DNA from: Desulfotomaculum sp.
GTDB taxonomy: Bacteria > Bacillota > Desulfotomaculia > Desulfotomaculales > Desulfohalotomaculaceae
Direction: 5' to 3'
Length of the DNA: 13,073 bases
Assembly (NCBI GenBank): GCA_021129815.1
Contig: JAJOKN010000118.1
Location: 1 to 13,073 of the forward strand
Made by a program: the position numbers and the translations under genes
In this document: positions 5,999 through 13,073 of the stretch, piece by piece
Layout: each line of letters starts with the position of its first letter
Position numbering within the stretch: the stretch's first letter is position 1
Notes under the pieces: generated by a model
The model's database searches: none
Seen by the model: the letters and a program-made list of their open reading frames with translations, nothing else
Told to the model about the DNA's origin: nothing

Positions 5999-8207
5999 AT
6001 ATGTAGAAGTGCTGGTTGAAGTTACCAGCAGAAAGCTAAAAAAACCGTTTTGCTATTTTATACCAGAAAATATGGGAGATATTCCTGTAGGTACTAGAGT
6101 TTTAGTGCCGTTAGGGAAGAGGACAGTTGCTGGCTATGTTGTGAGGCACTTGGATAAACTTACGCTTGAGGATATAAAGCCTGTGGAAAAGATATTGGGC
6201 GAGAGCTTGCCGCAAGACTTGCTGGAGCTTGCGAGTTGGCTTTCAAATAGATACTTGTGCACCCTAGCTGAAAGCTTGCACTGTGTGGCGGGTTCTGCTA
6301 GGGAGAAAAAGAAAATGCATAAAGGTATTGTACCAGCAGTTGATATAGGATACACAAACCTTTCAGCTAAAGGCAAGCAGGTGCTGATGAAAGCTTATGA
6401 GTATCCAGGTTTGAGCAGAGCAGAGCTAGCAAGGATTTCAGGCGTATCTATGAGCACAGTTTCTAGCATGATAAAAAAGGGGATTTTAAAACTATCTGAT
6501 GTTGATAATATTAAAATTAAAAGCTTTTGCGATAGGATTGAGAGCACAGGGGAATATGATAAAAAATCTTTGACAGAAGAACAGCTGAATGCTGTAGAAT
6601 CAATAAAGAAAGCGCTTAATAAAAAGCATTACAGAGCTTTTTTGCTACATGGCGTTACAGGCAGCGGAAAAACAGAAGTTTACTTAAATATCGTTGATTA
6701 TGTGCTTAAGAAGAGCAAACAATCCATAGTACTTGTGCCAGAGATAGCTCTTACACCTCAGATGATGTACACTTTTTGCTCCCGATTTGGTGACCAAGTG
6801 GCTATACTGCATAGCAGATTATCAGCAGGTGAAAGGTATGCAGAATGGATTAGAATAAGAGAAGGCAAGGCAAGAGTGATTTTGGGTACGCGCTCAGCAG
6901 TCTTTGCTCCTGTAAGAGAACTAGGGGCGATTATTATAGATGAAGAACATGAGCCTACTTATAAGCAGGAAAATAACCCCAAATATCACGCCCGCGATGT
7001 GGCAATAAAGCGTGCCAAGATGCATAACGCTGTTGTGATAATGGGAAGTGCTACGCCTTCGCTTGAGAGTTACTGTCGTGCTGGAATAGAAAGTGATGGG
7101 ACAGCTAACTTACCATATACCCTTTTGACTCTTAAAAACAGGATAAATAAAAATGTGCTTCCAAAGTCACAGATAATAGACATGCGAAAAGAGCCGAATT
7201 CAATTTTCAGCAGGGATTTGCTTGAGAAAGTTGAACTGCATTTAAGCCGAGGCGGGCAAATAGTTTTGTTTTTGAATCGAAGGGGTTATGCTACTTTTGT
7301 GGTATGCCGCCAGTGTGGGAGTGTAGCTAAATGTCCCCATTGCGATATTTCGTTGACTTATCATACAAACGGGATGCTTAAGTGTCATTATTGTGATTAC
7401 CGTGAAAAATTATTGAATACTTGTAAGCAGTGTAACAGCGCTTATGTGAGCCAGCTTGGATTTGGCACTCAAAGGGTGGAGAAGGAAGTATTAAAACATT
7501 TTCCTTCTGCACGTGTTTTGAGAATGGACGCGGACACTACTTCTAAAAAAGATTCACATAAAAAGATATTGAGCGATTTTAAGGATGGGAAAGCAGATAT
7601 TTTGATAGGCACTCAGATGATTGCAAAAGGGCTGGATATTCCAAAGGTTACGCTGGTTGGCGTCATAAGCGCAGATACCATGCTGTATATGCCAGACTTT
7701 AGAGCAGCAGAACGCACATTTCAGCTGCTCACTCAAGTATCAGGAAGGGCAGGTCGCGGAAAAGGCAAAGGAGAGGTTATAATACAGACTTACAATCCGG
7801 AGCATTACAGCATATTATTCGCGCACAATCACAACTATATTGGCTTCTATAAAAAAGAAATGGCTTTTCGCCGTGATTTAAAATATCCGCCATTTTATTA
7901 TTTATCTAGACTTCTCTTTACAGGTAAAGATGAACTGGATTTAGAGATAGCTTCTAAAGGAATAAAGGATGTTATTAGTCACAAATGCTGCAAAAAAGAT
8001 ATAATAATAACAGGACCTGCACCAGCAGTGATATCGAAGATAAGGGGTTTGTATAGGTGGCAGATAGTAATAAGGGGAAAGGTATTTTCTGAAGTACACA
8101 GTATAACCTGTGAAGCTTTGAATGCATGGGAAGAAAGCGAGGAGTTTAAAAAACTCAAGCGGAAGTTGAATTTAAGCATAGATGTAGAACCGCAAATACT
8201 TATTTAA
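5982..8207 (+). CDS. priA: Primosomal replication restart helicase PriA
   Basis: 3'-5' DNA helicase that recognises stalled forks and reloads the replisome. The 741-residue protein has the PriA N-terminal 3'-DNA-binding domain (about 1-105, with VGTRVLVPLGKR), a winged-helix segment (about 120-175), Walker A GVTGSGKT at 224-231, DEEH at 320-323, SATPS at 356-360, and QVSGRAGRGKG at 585-595. Eight cysteines for two zinc ions, C442, C445, C451, C454, C468, C471, C481 and C484, are inserted in the second helicase lobe. All expected motifs are present and the length is typical. The ATG lies within the end of coaBC, with AAGGTG at 5971-5976 just upstream. It is followed by def after 13 nt. Confidence 0.97.
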   Translation: MKKGVKYVEVLVEVTSRKLKKPFCYFIPENMGDIPVGTRVLVPLGKRTVAGYVVRHLDKLTLEDIKPVEKILGESLPQDLLELASWLSNRYLCTLAESLHCVAGSAREKKKMHKGIVPAVDIGYTNLSAKGKQVLMKAYEYPGLSRAELARISGVSMSTVSSMIKKGILKLSDVDNIKIKSFCDRIESTGEYDKKSLTEEQLNAVESIKKALNKKHYRAFLLHGVTGSGKTEVYLNIVDYVLKKSKQSIVLVPEIALTPQMMYTFCSRFGDQVAILHSRLSAGERYAEWIRIREGKARVILGTRSAVFAPVRELGAIIIDEEHEPTYKQENNPKYHARDVAIKRAKMHNAVVIMGSATPSLESYCRAGIESDGTANLPYTLLTLKNRINKNVLPKSQIIDMRKEPNSIFSRDLLEKVELHLSRGGQIVLFLNRRGYATFVVCRQCGSVAKCPHCDISLTYHTNGMLKCHYCDYREKLLNTCKQCNSAYVSQLGFGTQRVEKEVLKHFPSARVLRMDADTTSKKDSHKKILSDFKDGKADILIGTQMIAKGLDIPKVTLVGVISADTMLYMPDFRAAERTFQLLTQVSGRAGRGKGKGEVIIQTYNPEHYSILFAHNHNYIGFYKKEMAFRRDLKYPPFYYLSRLLFTGKDELDLEIASKGIKDVISHKCCKKDIIITGPAPAVISKIRGLYRWQIVIRGKVFSEVHSITCEALNAWEESEEFKKLKRKLNLSIDVEPQILI

Positions 8208-8220
8208 AGGAGAGAAAAAT

Positions 8221-8685
8221 ATGGCTGTTTGTAAAATAGTTAAAGAAGGTTCTAGTATATTGCGCAAGAAAGCCAAGCCAGTAAAAAAAATAACACCATA
8301 CATATTAAAGTTGCTTGACGACATGCGCGATACTATGTATGCCAACAACGGGGTAGGACTTGCTGCACCGCAAATAGGTATATCAAAGCAGCTCATTGTC
8401 ATAGATACAGGAGAAGGGTTGATAGAGATGATAAACCCTGAGATATTAGAAAAAGAAGGCGAACAGATAGGTGTGGAGGGTTGCCTGTCAATACCGGGGG
8501 TTATAGGAGAAGTCAAAAGAGCTAGTGGAGTAAAAGTAAAAGGTTTAAACAGAGAAGGAAAAGAAATAGTGTGTAAAGCCAAGGGGCTGTTAGCACGTGC
8601 ATTTCAACACGAGATCGACCATTTAAAAGGAATTCTCTTTATAGACATTGCTAAAGACATTAGAAGGGAAGTAGCAGTGAAATGA
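8221..8685 (+). CDS. def: Peptide deformylase
   Basis: Metalloenzyme that removes the formyl group from the N-terminal methionine of nascent proteins. The 154-residue product carries the three class motifs: GVGLAAPQ at 44-51, EGCLS at 87-91 with metal-binding C88, and QHEIDH at 129-134 with metal ligands H130 and H134 and the catalytic E131. Length matches the short deformylases of Clostridia. The ATG has AAAGGAGAG at 8206-8214, formed partly by the priA stop region. Its stop overlaps the fmt start (ATGA), so the enzymes that remove and add the formyl group are translationally coupled. Confidence 0.97.
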   Translation: MAVCKIVKEGSSILRKKAKPVKKITPYILKLLDDMRDTMYANNGVGLAAPQIGISKQLIVIDTGEGLIEMINPEILEKEGEQIGVEGCLSIPGVIGEVKRASGVKVKGLNREGKEIVCKAKGLLARAFQHEIDHLKGILFIDIAKDIRREVAVK

Positions 8686-9626
8686 ATATTGTATTTATGG
8701 GCACGCCGGATTTTTGTATTCCTAGTTTGAAAATGTTAGCTTCTGAATACAATATAAAAGCTGTCATAACCCAGCCTGATAGACCAAGAGGGAGGGGTAA
8801 GAAGCTTGCGCCTCCTCCTGTTAAGGTGTTCGCGGAAGCAAAAGCGATACCTGTGTACCAACCTGATAGCATAAAAACACTGGAATTTATACACTTGCTC
8901 AAAAAACTAAAGCCAGATGCAATAGTGGTTGTTGCATATGGGAAGATACTGCCTAAAGAAGTGCTGTGCATACCTAGGTTTGGATGTATAAATCTTCATG
9001 CATCGCTTTTGCCAAAGTACAGAGGCGCGGCACCGATTCACTGGGCTGTGATAAATGGAGAGCAAAAAACAGGGGTTACAACTATATACATGGATGAAGG
9101 TATGGATACAGGAGATATAATCTTGCAAAGAGAAATCGATATTCTTCCAGATGATACTGCTGGAAGCGTGCATGATCGTCTAGCTGATTTAGGAGCCAGT
9201 GTGCTTCTTCATACCTTAAAGCTTGTTGCTGAAGGCAAAGCTCCTAGAATGCCGCAAAACCATGCTGAAGCCACATATGCTCCGATGATCAAACGAGAGC
9301 ACGAAAGAATAAATTGGAATAAAAGAGCACGCGATATAAAAAACCACATAAGGGGAATGAACCCTTGGCCAGGAGCTTTTACCACTTTATATGGTAAAAT
9401 ATTAAAAATATGGAAAGCGGGCGTTGTAAATAAAACTGCTCACAATGACTGTGACTGTACACCGGGTACTGTTTTATCTGTTAACAATGATGGTATAATA
9501 GTAAAAGCTGGAGAAGGGCTGATATCGATCACAGAACTGCAAATGCAGGGCAAAAAGAAATTAAGCGTAAGCGAATTCATACGAGGCAATCGAATTGAAG
9601 AAGGCACTGTGCTAGATGAAGCTTGA
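8682..9626 (+). CDS. fmt: Methionyl-tRNA formyltransferase
   Basis: Transfers a formyl group from 10-formyltetrahydrofolate to initiator Met-tRNA. The 314-residue protein begins MNIVFMGTPDFCIPSL, has the tRNA-contacting loop TQPDRPRGRGKKLAPPPVK near 30-48, and VVVAYGKILP at 82-91. The catalytic segment NLHASLLPKYRGAAPIHWA has N104 and H106, and MDEGMDTGD carries D142. A C-terminal OB-fold-like domain follows from about residue 208 (RINWNK..., GMNPWPGAFT). The start overlaps the def stop. The upstream AAGGGAA at 8664-8670 is 11 nt away, so coupling to def probably matters. Its stop lies just before the ribosome binding site of the DUF116 gene. Confidence 0.97.
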   Translation: MNIVFMGTPDFCIPSLKMLASEYNIKAVITQPDRPRGRGKKLAPPPVKVFAEAKAIPVYQPDSIKTLEFIHLLKKLKPDAIVVVAYGKILPKEVLCIPRFGCINLHASLLPKYRGAAPIHWAVINGEQKTGVTTIYMDEGMDTGDIILQREIDILPDDTAGSVHDRLADLGASVLLHTLKLVAEGKAPRMPQNHAEATYAPMIKREHERINWNKRARDIKNHIRGMNPWPGAFTTLYGKILKIWKAGVVNKTAHNDCDCTPGTVLSVNNDGIIVKAGEGLISITELQMQGKKKLSVSEFIRGNRIEEGTVLDEA

Positions 9627-9633
9627 ATTTTAA

Positions 9634-9640
9634 AAGGAGG
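9634..9640 (+). promoter_or_regulatory. Strong Shine-Dalgarno site that sets the DUF116 start
   Basis: AAGGAGG at 9634-9640 lies 9 nt before a TTG at 9650. The same frame is also open upstream to another TTG at 9623, which overlaps the fmt stop. That upstream codon would place this near-perfect site inside the coding region and has no comparable site before it. Confidence 0.75.
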
Positions 9641-9649
9641 CATTTTATA

Positions 9650-10438
9650 TTGTTTGAAAGTTCTGTAGCACAACCTCAAGTTAAAAAAAGGTTGTTTATA
9701 GGGCTGTTGCTTACAAGTTTGTTGACTATAGTTGGACTTACTTTGCTGTTGTGGTACTTGTTTTTTCAGCCAGCAACGATCATACAAAAAGCAGTGCTCA
9801 TAATTTTTATAGGAGCTATCATTTTAACAGTGCTTGTCATTGCTTTTGGCATAGGCGGCATTGTGTTTACCATTTGGAGGGCTAAGACTATTAACTTTTT
9901 GCAGCCTATGATGAGAATATCGATAAGCCTGTTGTTTCCTGTAGTTGTTGGACTAGGGCGACTCTTTAAAATTGACATAGATAAAATAAGAGGGTCATTT
10001 ATAGAAGTCAACAATCAACTGGTAAAGACAAAGAGATTAAAAGTAAGACCTTCACAGCTATTGATACTTGCTCCACATTGCCTACAAAAAAGCAGTTGTC
10101 CCCATAAAATCACAAATGATATAAACAACTGCAAGAGATGCGGGAGCTGCACTGTAGATGAACTGCTTAAAATAAGGGATCGCTACAAAGTCAATATTGG
10201 ATTTGCAACTGGCGGTACTTTAGCAAGAAAATACGTTAAAGAATACAAGCCTAAAGCTATTGTTGCCGTTGCTTGCGAGCGAGATTTAGCAAGTGGAATT
10301 CGAGATTCAACGCCTATTCCAGTATTAGGAGTGTTGAATGAACGACCGTTTGGACCATGTTTTAATACCAAAGTATCAATTCCGAAACTGGAAGAAGCTG
10401 TAAAATATTTTATAGAGGAGGATTATCGTGGAAGTTAA
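9650..10438 (+). CDS. DUF116 family cysteine-rich membrane protein, function unknown
   Basis: The predicted product of 262 residues has two strong membrane helices near its N-terminus (about 15-39 and 48-76). A third hydrophobic or amphipathic stretch follows (about 87-106), then a soluble C-terminal domain. That domain contains LLILAPHCLQKSSCPHK, then NCKRCGSC, and later VAVACERDL and NERPFGPCFN, so its seven cysteines are C144, C150, C161, C164, C167, C209 and C237. The spacing C-x5-C-x10-C-x2-C-x2-C suggests a metal or iron-sulfur site, but this is inference. The pattern fits DUF116, which has no established function that I know. Location between fmt and rsmB is common in Clostridia. The TTG at 9650 is chosen because AAGGAGG lies 9 nt upstream; an in-frame TTG at 9623 would add nine residues. 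The last 11 nt overlap rsmB. Confidence 0.82.
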   Translation: MFESSVAQPQVKKRLFIGLLLTSLLTIVGLTLLLWYLFFQPATIIQKAVLIIFIGAIILTVLVIAFGIGGIVFTIWRAKTINFLQPMMRISISLLFPVVVGLGRLFKIDIDKIRGSFIEVNNQLVKTKRLKVRPSQLLILAPHCLQKSSCPHKITNDINNCKRCGSCTVDELLKIRDRYKVNIGFATGGTLARKYVKEYKPKAIVAVACERDLASGIRDSTPIPVLGVLNERPFGPCFNTKVSIPKLEEAVKYFIEEDYRGS

Positions 10439-11792
10439 TGCTCGCGAGCTGGCGCTGAAAGTGTTAAAAGAAGTGGACGAAGATGGTGCATATGCTAACT
10501 TAGCGTTGAATAAGATATTAGAAAAGCACGAACTAAAGAAACTAGATCGTGCTTTTATAACAGAGCTCACTTATGGAACGCTTAAAAGGCTTAACACGCT
10601 GGACTGGCTTTTGTCTAGATTTCTAAAAAAACCTCTGGCAGCTCAGACAGTATGGGTGCGAAATATATTGAGGATGGCGGCGTATCAAGTTTTTTTTATG
10701 GAAAGAGTTCCAAATGCAGCAGCATGCAACGAAGGTGTGGAGCTTGCAAAAAAGTACTCGCATCATAAAGGAGTTGTAGGGTTTGTAAATGGAGTGCTGC
10801 GCAGCCTTGTGCGTGAGATAGATAATATTGAATTTCCTGATATAAACTGCGATCCTGTAACTCACATATCGCTTAAATATTCTCATCCCAGCTGGCTTGT
10901 GCAAAAATGGTTGGAAGATTATGGTATAGAACTTACCATTAAGCTATGCAAAGCTAACAATGAAGTACCGCCGAATACTGTGCGTGTAAACACGTTGAAG
11001 ATCGATAGAGATAGCCTTATATCACGCTTAAAAGCTGAAGGAGTAGAAGCTACGAGGACCAAGTATTCAAGTGATGGGCTTAGCATTTCGGGTTTTTTAT
11101 CATATCGCACGCTTCCGTCTTTTAAGGAAGGTTTATTTCAGGTTCAAGATGAGAGTTCTATGCTGGCAGCTTTAGTGTTAAACCCAGCGCATGGTTCAAG
11201 AGTTATTGATTGTGCAGCTGCACCTGGAGGTAAAACAACGCATATTGCACAGCTGATGGAGAACACAGGTGAGATACATGCGTTTGACTTGCATCCACAT
11301 AAATTGGATCTCATAAAACAAAACTGCATTCGTTTAGGCGTTAAAAATGTGACATGCCATGCACAGGATATAAGAACATTATCCGAAGAATGGAATGAAT
11401 ACGCAGATTATGTATTACTAGATGCGCCTTGTTCGGGGCTGGGAGTGCTGCGCCGAAAACCAGATGCGAGATGGAGAAAAGAGTTTAAACAAATAAAGGC
11501 TTTGGTAAAGCTGCAAAGAGAAATGCTGGATAGGGCAGCAAAATTGGTGCGACCTGGAGGAGTATTGGTGTACAGCACTTGTACTATAACAGAAGAAGAA
11601 AATATCTTTCAGATAAAGTCTTTTTTAAAACGCAATACCGACTTTATTTCAGAAGACTTAACTCCGTTTTTACCGCCTGATTTGAGGGAGGAGCGTGGAG
11701 TAAAAGAAGGCTTTATACAGCTTTGTCCTCATAAGTATTATACAGATGGTTTTTTCATAGCAAGGCTGCGCAAGAAAAAAGTTAGCTTGTGA
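10428..11792 (+). CDS. rsmB: 16S rRNA (cytosine-967-C5)-methyltransferase
   Basis: SAM-dependent enzyme that methylates C967 (E. coli numbering) of 16S rRNA in the small subunit. The 454-residue protein has an N-terminal NusB-like RNA-binding domain (about 1-135, with ARELALKVLKEV and RAFITELTYGTLKR). A linker domain follows, and then the Rossmann methyltransferase core: the SAM loop DCAAAPGGKTTH at 261-272, DAPCSGLGVLRRKPDARW at 332-349 with C335, and VYSTCTITEEEN at 381-392 with the catalytic C385. Length is normal. The GTG start at 10428 is preceded by GAGGAGG at 10415-10421, 6 nt away, inside the end of the DUF116 gene, so the two are translationally coupled. A gap of 20 nt separates it from rlmN. 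Confidence 0.95.
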   Translation: MEVNARELALKVLKEVDEDGAYANLALNKILEKHELKKLDRAFITELTYGTLKRLNTLDWLLSRFLKKPLAAQTVWVRNILRMAAYQVFFMERVPNAAACNEGVELAKKYSHHKGVVGFVNGVLRSLVREIDNIEFPDINCDPVTHISLKYSHPSWLVQKWLEDYGIELTIKLCKANNEVPPNTVRVNTLKIDRDSLISRLKAEGVEATRTKYSSDGLSISGFLSYRTLPSFKEGLFQVQDESSMLAALVLNPAHGSRVIDCAAAPGGKTTHIAQLMENTGEIHAFDLHPHKLDLIKQNCIRLGVKNVTCHAQDIRTLSEEWNEYADYVLLDAPCSGLGVLRRKPDARWRKEFKQIKALVKLQREMLDRAAKLVRPGGVLVYSTCTITEEENIFQIKSFLKRNTDFISEDLTPFLPPDLREERGVKEGFIQLCPHKYYTDGFFIARLRKKKVSL

Positions 11793-11812
11793 AAAAATGG
11801 GTGTGAGCTTTT

Positions 11813-12856
11813 ATGAAAAAAATAAATCTAAGAGACTTAAGCAAAGAAGAAATGAAATGCTTAATAGAAGAATTGGACATGGAACGATATCGCTTAAAAC
11901 AGTTATGGCAATGGGTTATGCAAAAAGGCGTAAGTGACTTCAGTGAAATGACGAATATTCCAAAGTCAACGCGTGAATTTTTACGAGATGTTTCACAGTT
12001 GAACAGCCTTAAAATATTGGACAAGCAAGTATCAAATGATGAGAATACTGTAAAATACTTATTTGAACTGTATGACAAAACTGCAATTGAGAGCGTACTT
12101 ATGAGGCATTCTTATGGAAGAACTGCTTGTATATCCACGCAAGTTGGCTGTCGTATGGGATGCCGTTTTTGTGCTTCTACGCTAGAAGGTGTTGTGAGGA
12201 ATTTGTCTTGTGGAGAGATGTATGAACAAGTTTTAACTATTCAAAAAGATATTGGAGAGAAAGTAACTCATGTAGTATTGATGGGATCAGGGGAGCCTTT
12301 GGTTAACTATAAAAGCACTGTAAAATTTATTCGCAACATAGCTGATAAAGATGCTTTGAATATAAGTTATAGACGCATTACTGTCAGCACTTGTGGGCTT
12401 GTGCCAGAAATAAAAAAATTAGCAGATGAAAATATTCCTGTTACTTTAGCGGTTTCACTTCATGCAGCTAGCGATGAGAAGCGAAATAAGCTTATGCCTA
12501 TAAATAGAAAATATCCGCTTGCTGAATTGATGCAAGCTTGTAGAGAATATGCGCTTAAAACAAAAAGGCGCATTACTTTTGAATATTTGCTGGTTAAAAA
12601 TGTAAACGACAGTATTAATGATGCTATAAAGTTGGCAAAACTGTTAAAAGGAATACTATGTCATGTAAACCTTATTCCGTTAAATCCTGTAAAAGAGAAC
12701 GCAAATTTTGACAGACCGAATATAGAACGGATAAAAGCATTTAAAAATACATTGATAAAGCATTCTATAAATGCAACTATAAGAAAGGAAATGGGAATAG
12801 GTATTGATGCAGCATGTGGACAGCTAAAGTTCAAAAAGCTTAAAGGGAGAAGTTAA
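11813..12856 (+). CDS. rlmN: 23S rRNA (adenine-2503-C2)-methyltransferase, dual-specificity RlmN family
   Basis: Radical SAM enzyme that adds a methyl group to C2 of A2503 in 23S rRNA and, in some bacteria, A37 of certain tRNAs. The 347-residue product has the radical SAM cluster motif C113-x3-C117-x2-C120 within VGCRMGCRFCAST. C106 lies just before it, and C335 in IDAACGQL near the C-terminus; these match the two catalytic cysteines of RlmN. MGSGEPLVNY at 157-166 and SLHAASDEKRNKLMP at 215-229 are also family segments. C106 and C335 together with the length argue for RlmN; Cfr shares the fold and the catalytic cysteines, so that assignment is by overall similarity and operon context. The ATG has only a weak site, GGGTG at 11799-11803. 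Confidence 0.95.
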   Translation: MKKINLRDLSKEEMKCLIEELDMERYRLKQLWQWVMQKGVSDFSEMTNIPKSTREFLRDVSQLNSLKILDKQVSNDENTVKYLFELYDKTAIESVLMRHSYGRTACISTQVGCRMGCRFCASTLEGVVRNLSCGEMYEQVLTIQKDIGEKVTHVVLMGSGEPLVNYKSTVKFIRNIADKDALNISYRRITVSTCGLVPEIKKLADENIPVTLAVSLHAASDEKRNKLMPINRKYPLAELMQACREYALKTKRRITFEYLLVKNVNDSINDAIKLAKLLKGILCHVNLIPLNPVKENANFDRPNIERIKAFKNTLIKHSINATIRKEMGIGIDAACGQLKFKKLKGRS

Positions 12857-12878
12857 GAACATCATAAAGATATTTAGT

Positions 12879-13073
12879 TTGTTCTATAAATTGGAAAGTG
12901 ACTTAGAAAGACATATAGAGGGCTTTTTTAAATCTAAATTTAAAAACTTGATACAACCTGTTGAAATTGCTAAGAAGTTGTACCGCAAAATGCGTGAAAA
13001 ACGTCGGATAAGTGTTGAAAATATTTATGTGCCAAATAAATATAAGGTTTTACTGAACCCAGCAGATTGGGAA
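12879..13073 (+). CDS. FhaA-like DUF3662/FHA domain protein, N-terminal part (runs off window)
   Basis: An open frame after rlmN reads KLESDLERHIEGFFKSKF, then IQPVEIAKKLYRKMRE, RRISVENIYVPNKYK and LLNPADWE at the edge. This is the DUF3662 domain of FhaA-type proteins, which usually continue into a C-terminal FHA domain that binds phosphothreonine. In Clostridia and Actinobacteria such genes sit beside Ser/Thr phosphatase, FtsW/PBP and PASTA-kinase genes, so a cell-wall signalling role is plausible but unseen here. The start is unclear. No ATG or GTG exists in frame after the stop at 12825-12827, and the first TTG (12879) has no nearby Shine-Dalgarno site. The good AGGGAGA (12844-12850) would better serve ATC 12861 or ATA 12864, which would add up to six residues. 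Confidence 0.75.
   Translation, partial: MFYKLESDLERHIEGFFKSKFKNLIQPVEIAKKLYRKMREKRRISVENIYVPNKYKVLLNPADWE

Noticed and set aside
9623..9649. Upstream TTG start for the DUF116 gene overlapping the fmt stop
   Set aside because: It would put the near-perfect AAGGAGG site inside the coding region and has no site of its own. The TTG at 9650 is correctly spaced from that site.
1..13073. CRISPR array, tRNA or rRNA genes, insertion sequence ends, prophage or defence genes
   Set aside because: I saw no spaced direct repeats, cloverleaf-like segments, terminal inverted repeats with a transposase, or defence-type proteins. Only the partial Rpn-like tail hints at mobility.

Overview
The window reads as a conserved housekeeping block from a low-GC, Gram-positive anaerobe of the class Clostridia. 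A thermophilic or Thermoanaerobacterales-like relative is my best guess, but that is inferred only from gene order, AT-rich codon use, protein similarity from memory and the DapL lysine route. All full-length genes lie on the + strand, packed with gaps of 0-35 nt or short overlaps. The one real gap is 222 nt, between rpoZ and coaBC.

Layout. Positions 1-144 hold the C-terminal tail of what looks like an Rpn/PD-(D/E)XK nuclease-transposase family protein. Positions 177-2573 encode two different fold-type I PLP aminotransferases: LL-diaminopimelate aminotransferase (dapL) and an aspartate aminotransferase. Positions 2587-4576 hold the classic Firmicutes run yicC/yloC - remA (DUF370) - gmk - rpoZ. 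Positions 4577-4798 hold a degenerate 7-bp tandem repeat and a hairpin followed by a T-run. Positions 4799-12856 hold coaBC - priA - def - fmt - DUF116 membrane protein - rsmB - rlmN. The right edge enters an FhaA-like DUF3662/FHA gene, which in related genomes usually opens a Ser/Thr kinase-phosphatase and cell-wall cluster.

How the genes work together. dapL makes the meso-diaminopimelate precursor for lysine and peptidoglycan, and the aspartate aminotransferase supplies or recycles aspartate upstream of it. yicC, remA, gmk and rpoZ concern RNA turnover, transcription regulation, GTP supply and RNA polymerase. coaBC makes coenzyme A precursors, and priA restarts replication. def and fmt are the paired formylation and deformylation enzymes of bacterial translation initiation. 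rsmB and rlmN methylate 16S and 23S rRNA.

Most of this is ordinary core genome, and I see no new multi-gene system. The points most worth checking are the conserved but uncharacterised DUF116 protein with seven cysteines, the phased heptamer repeat before coaBC, the FhaA-like gene that lacks a well-supported canonical start, and the frequent use of TTG starts.
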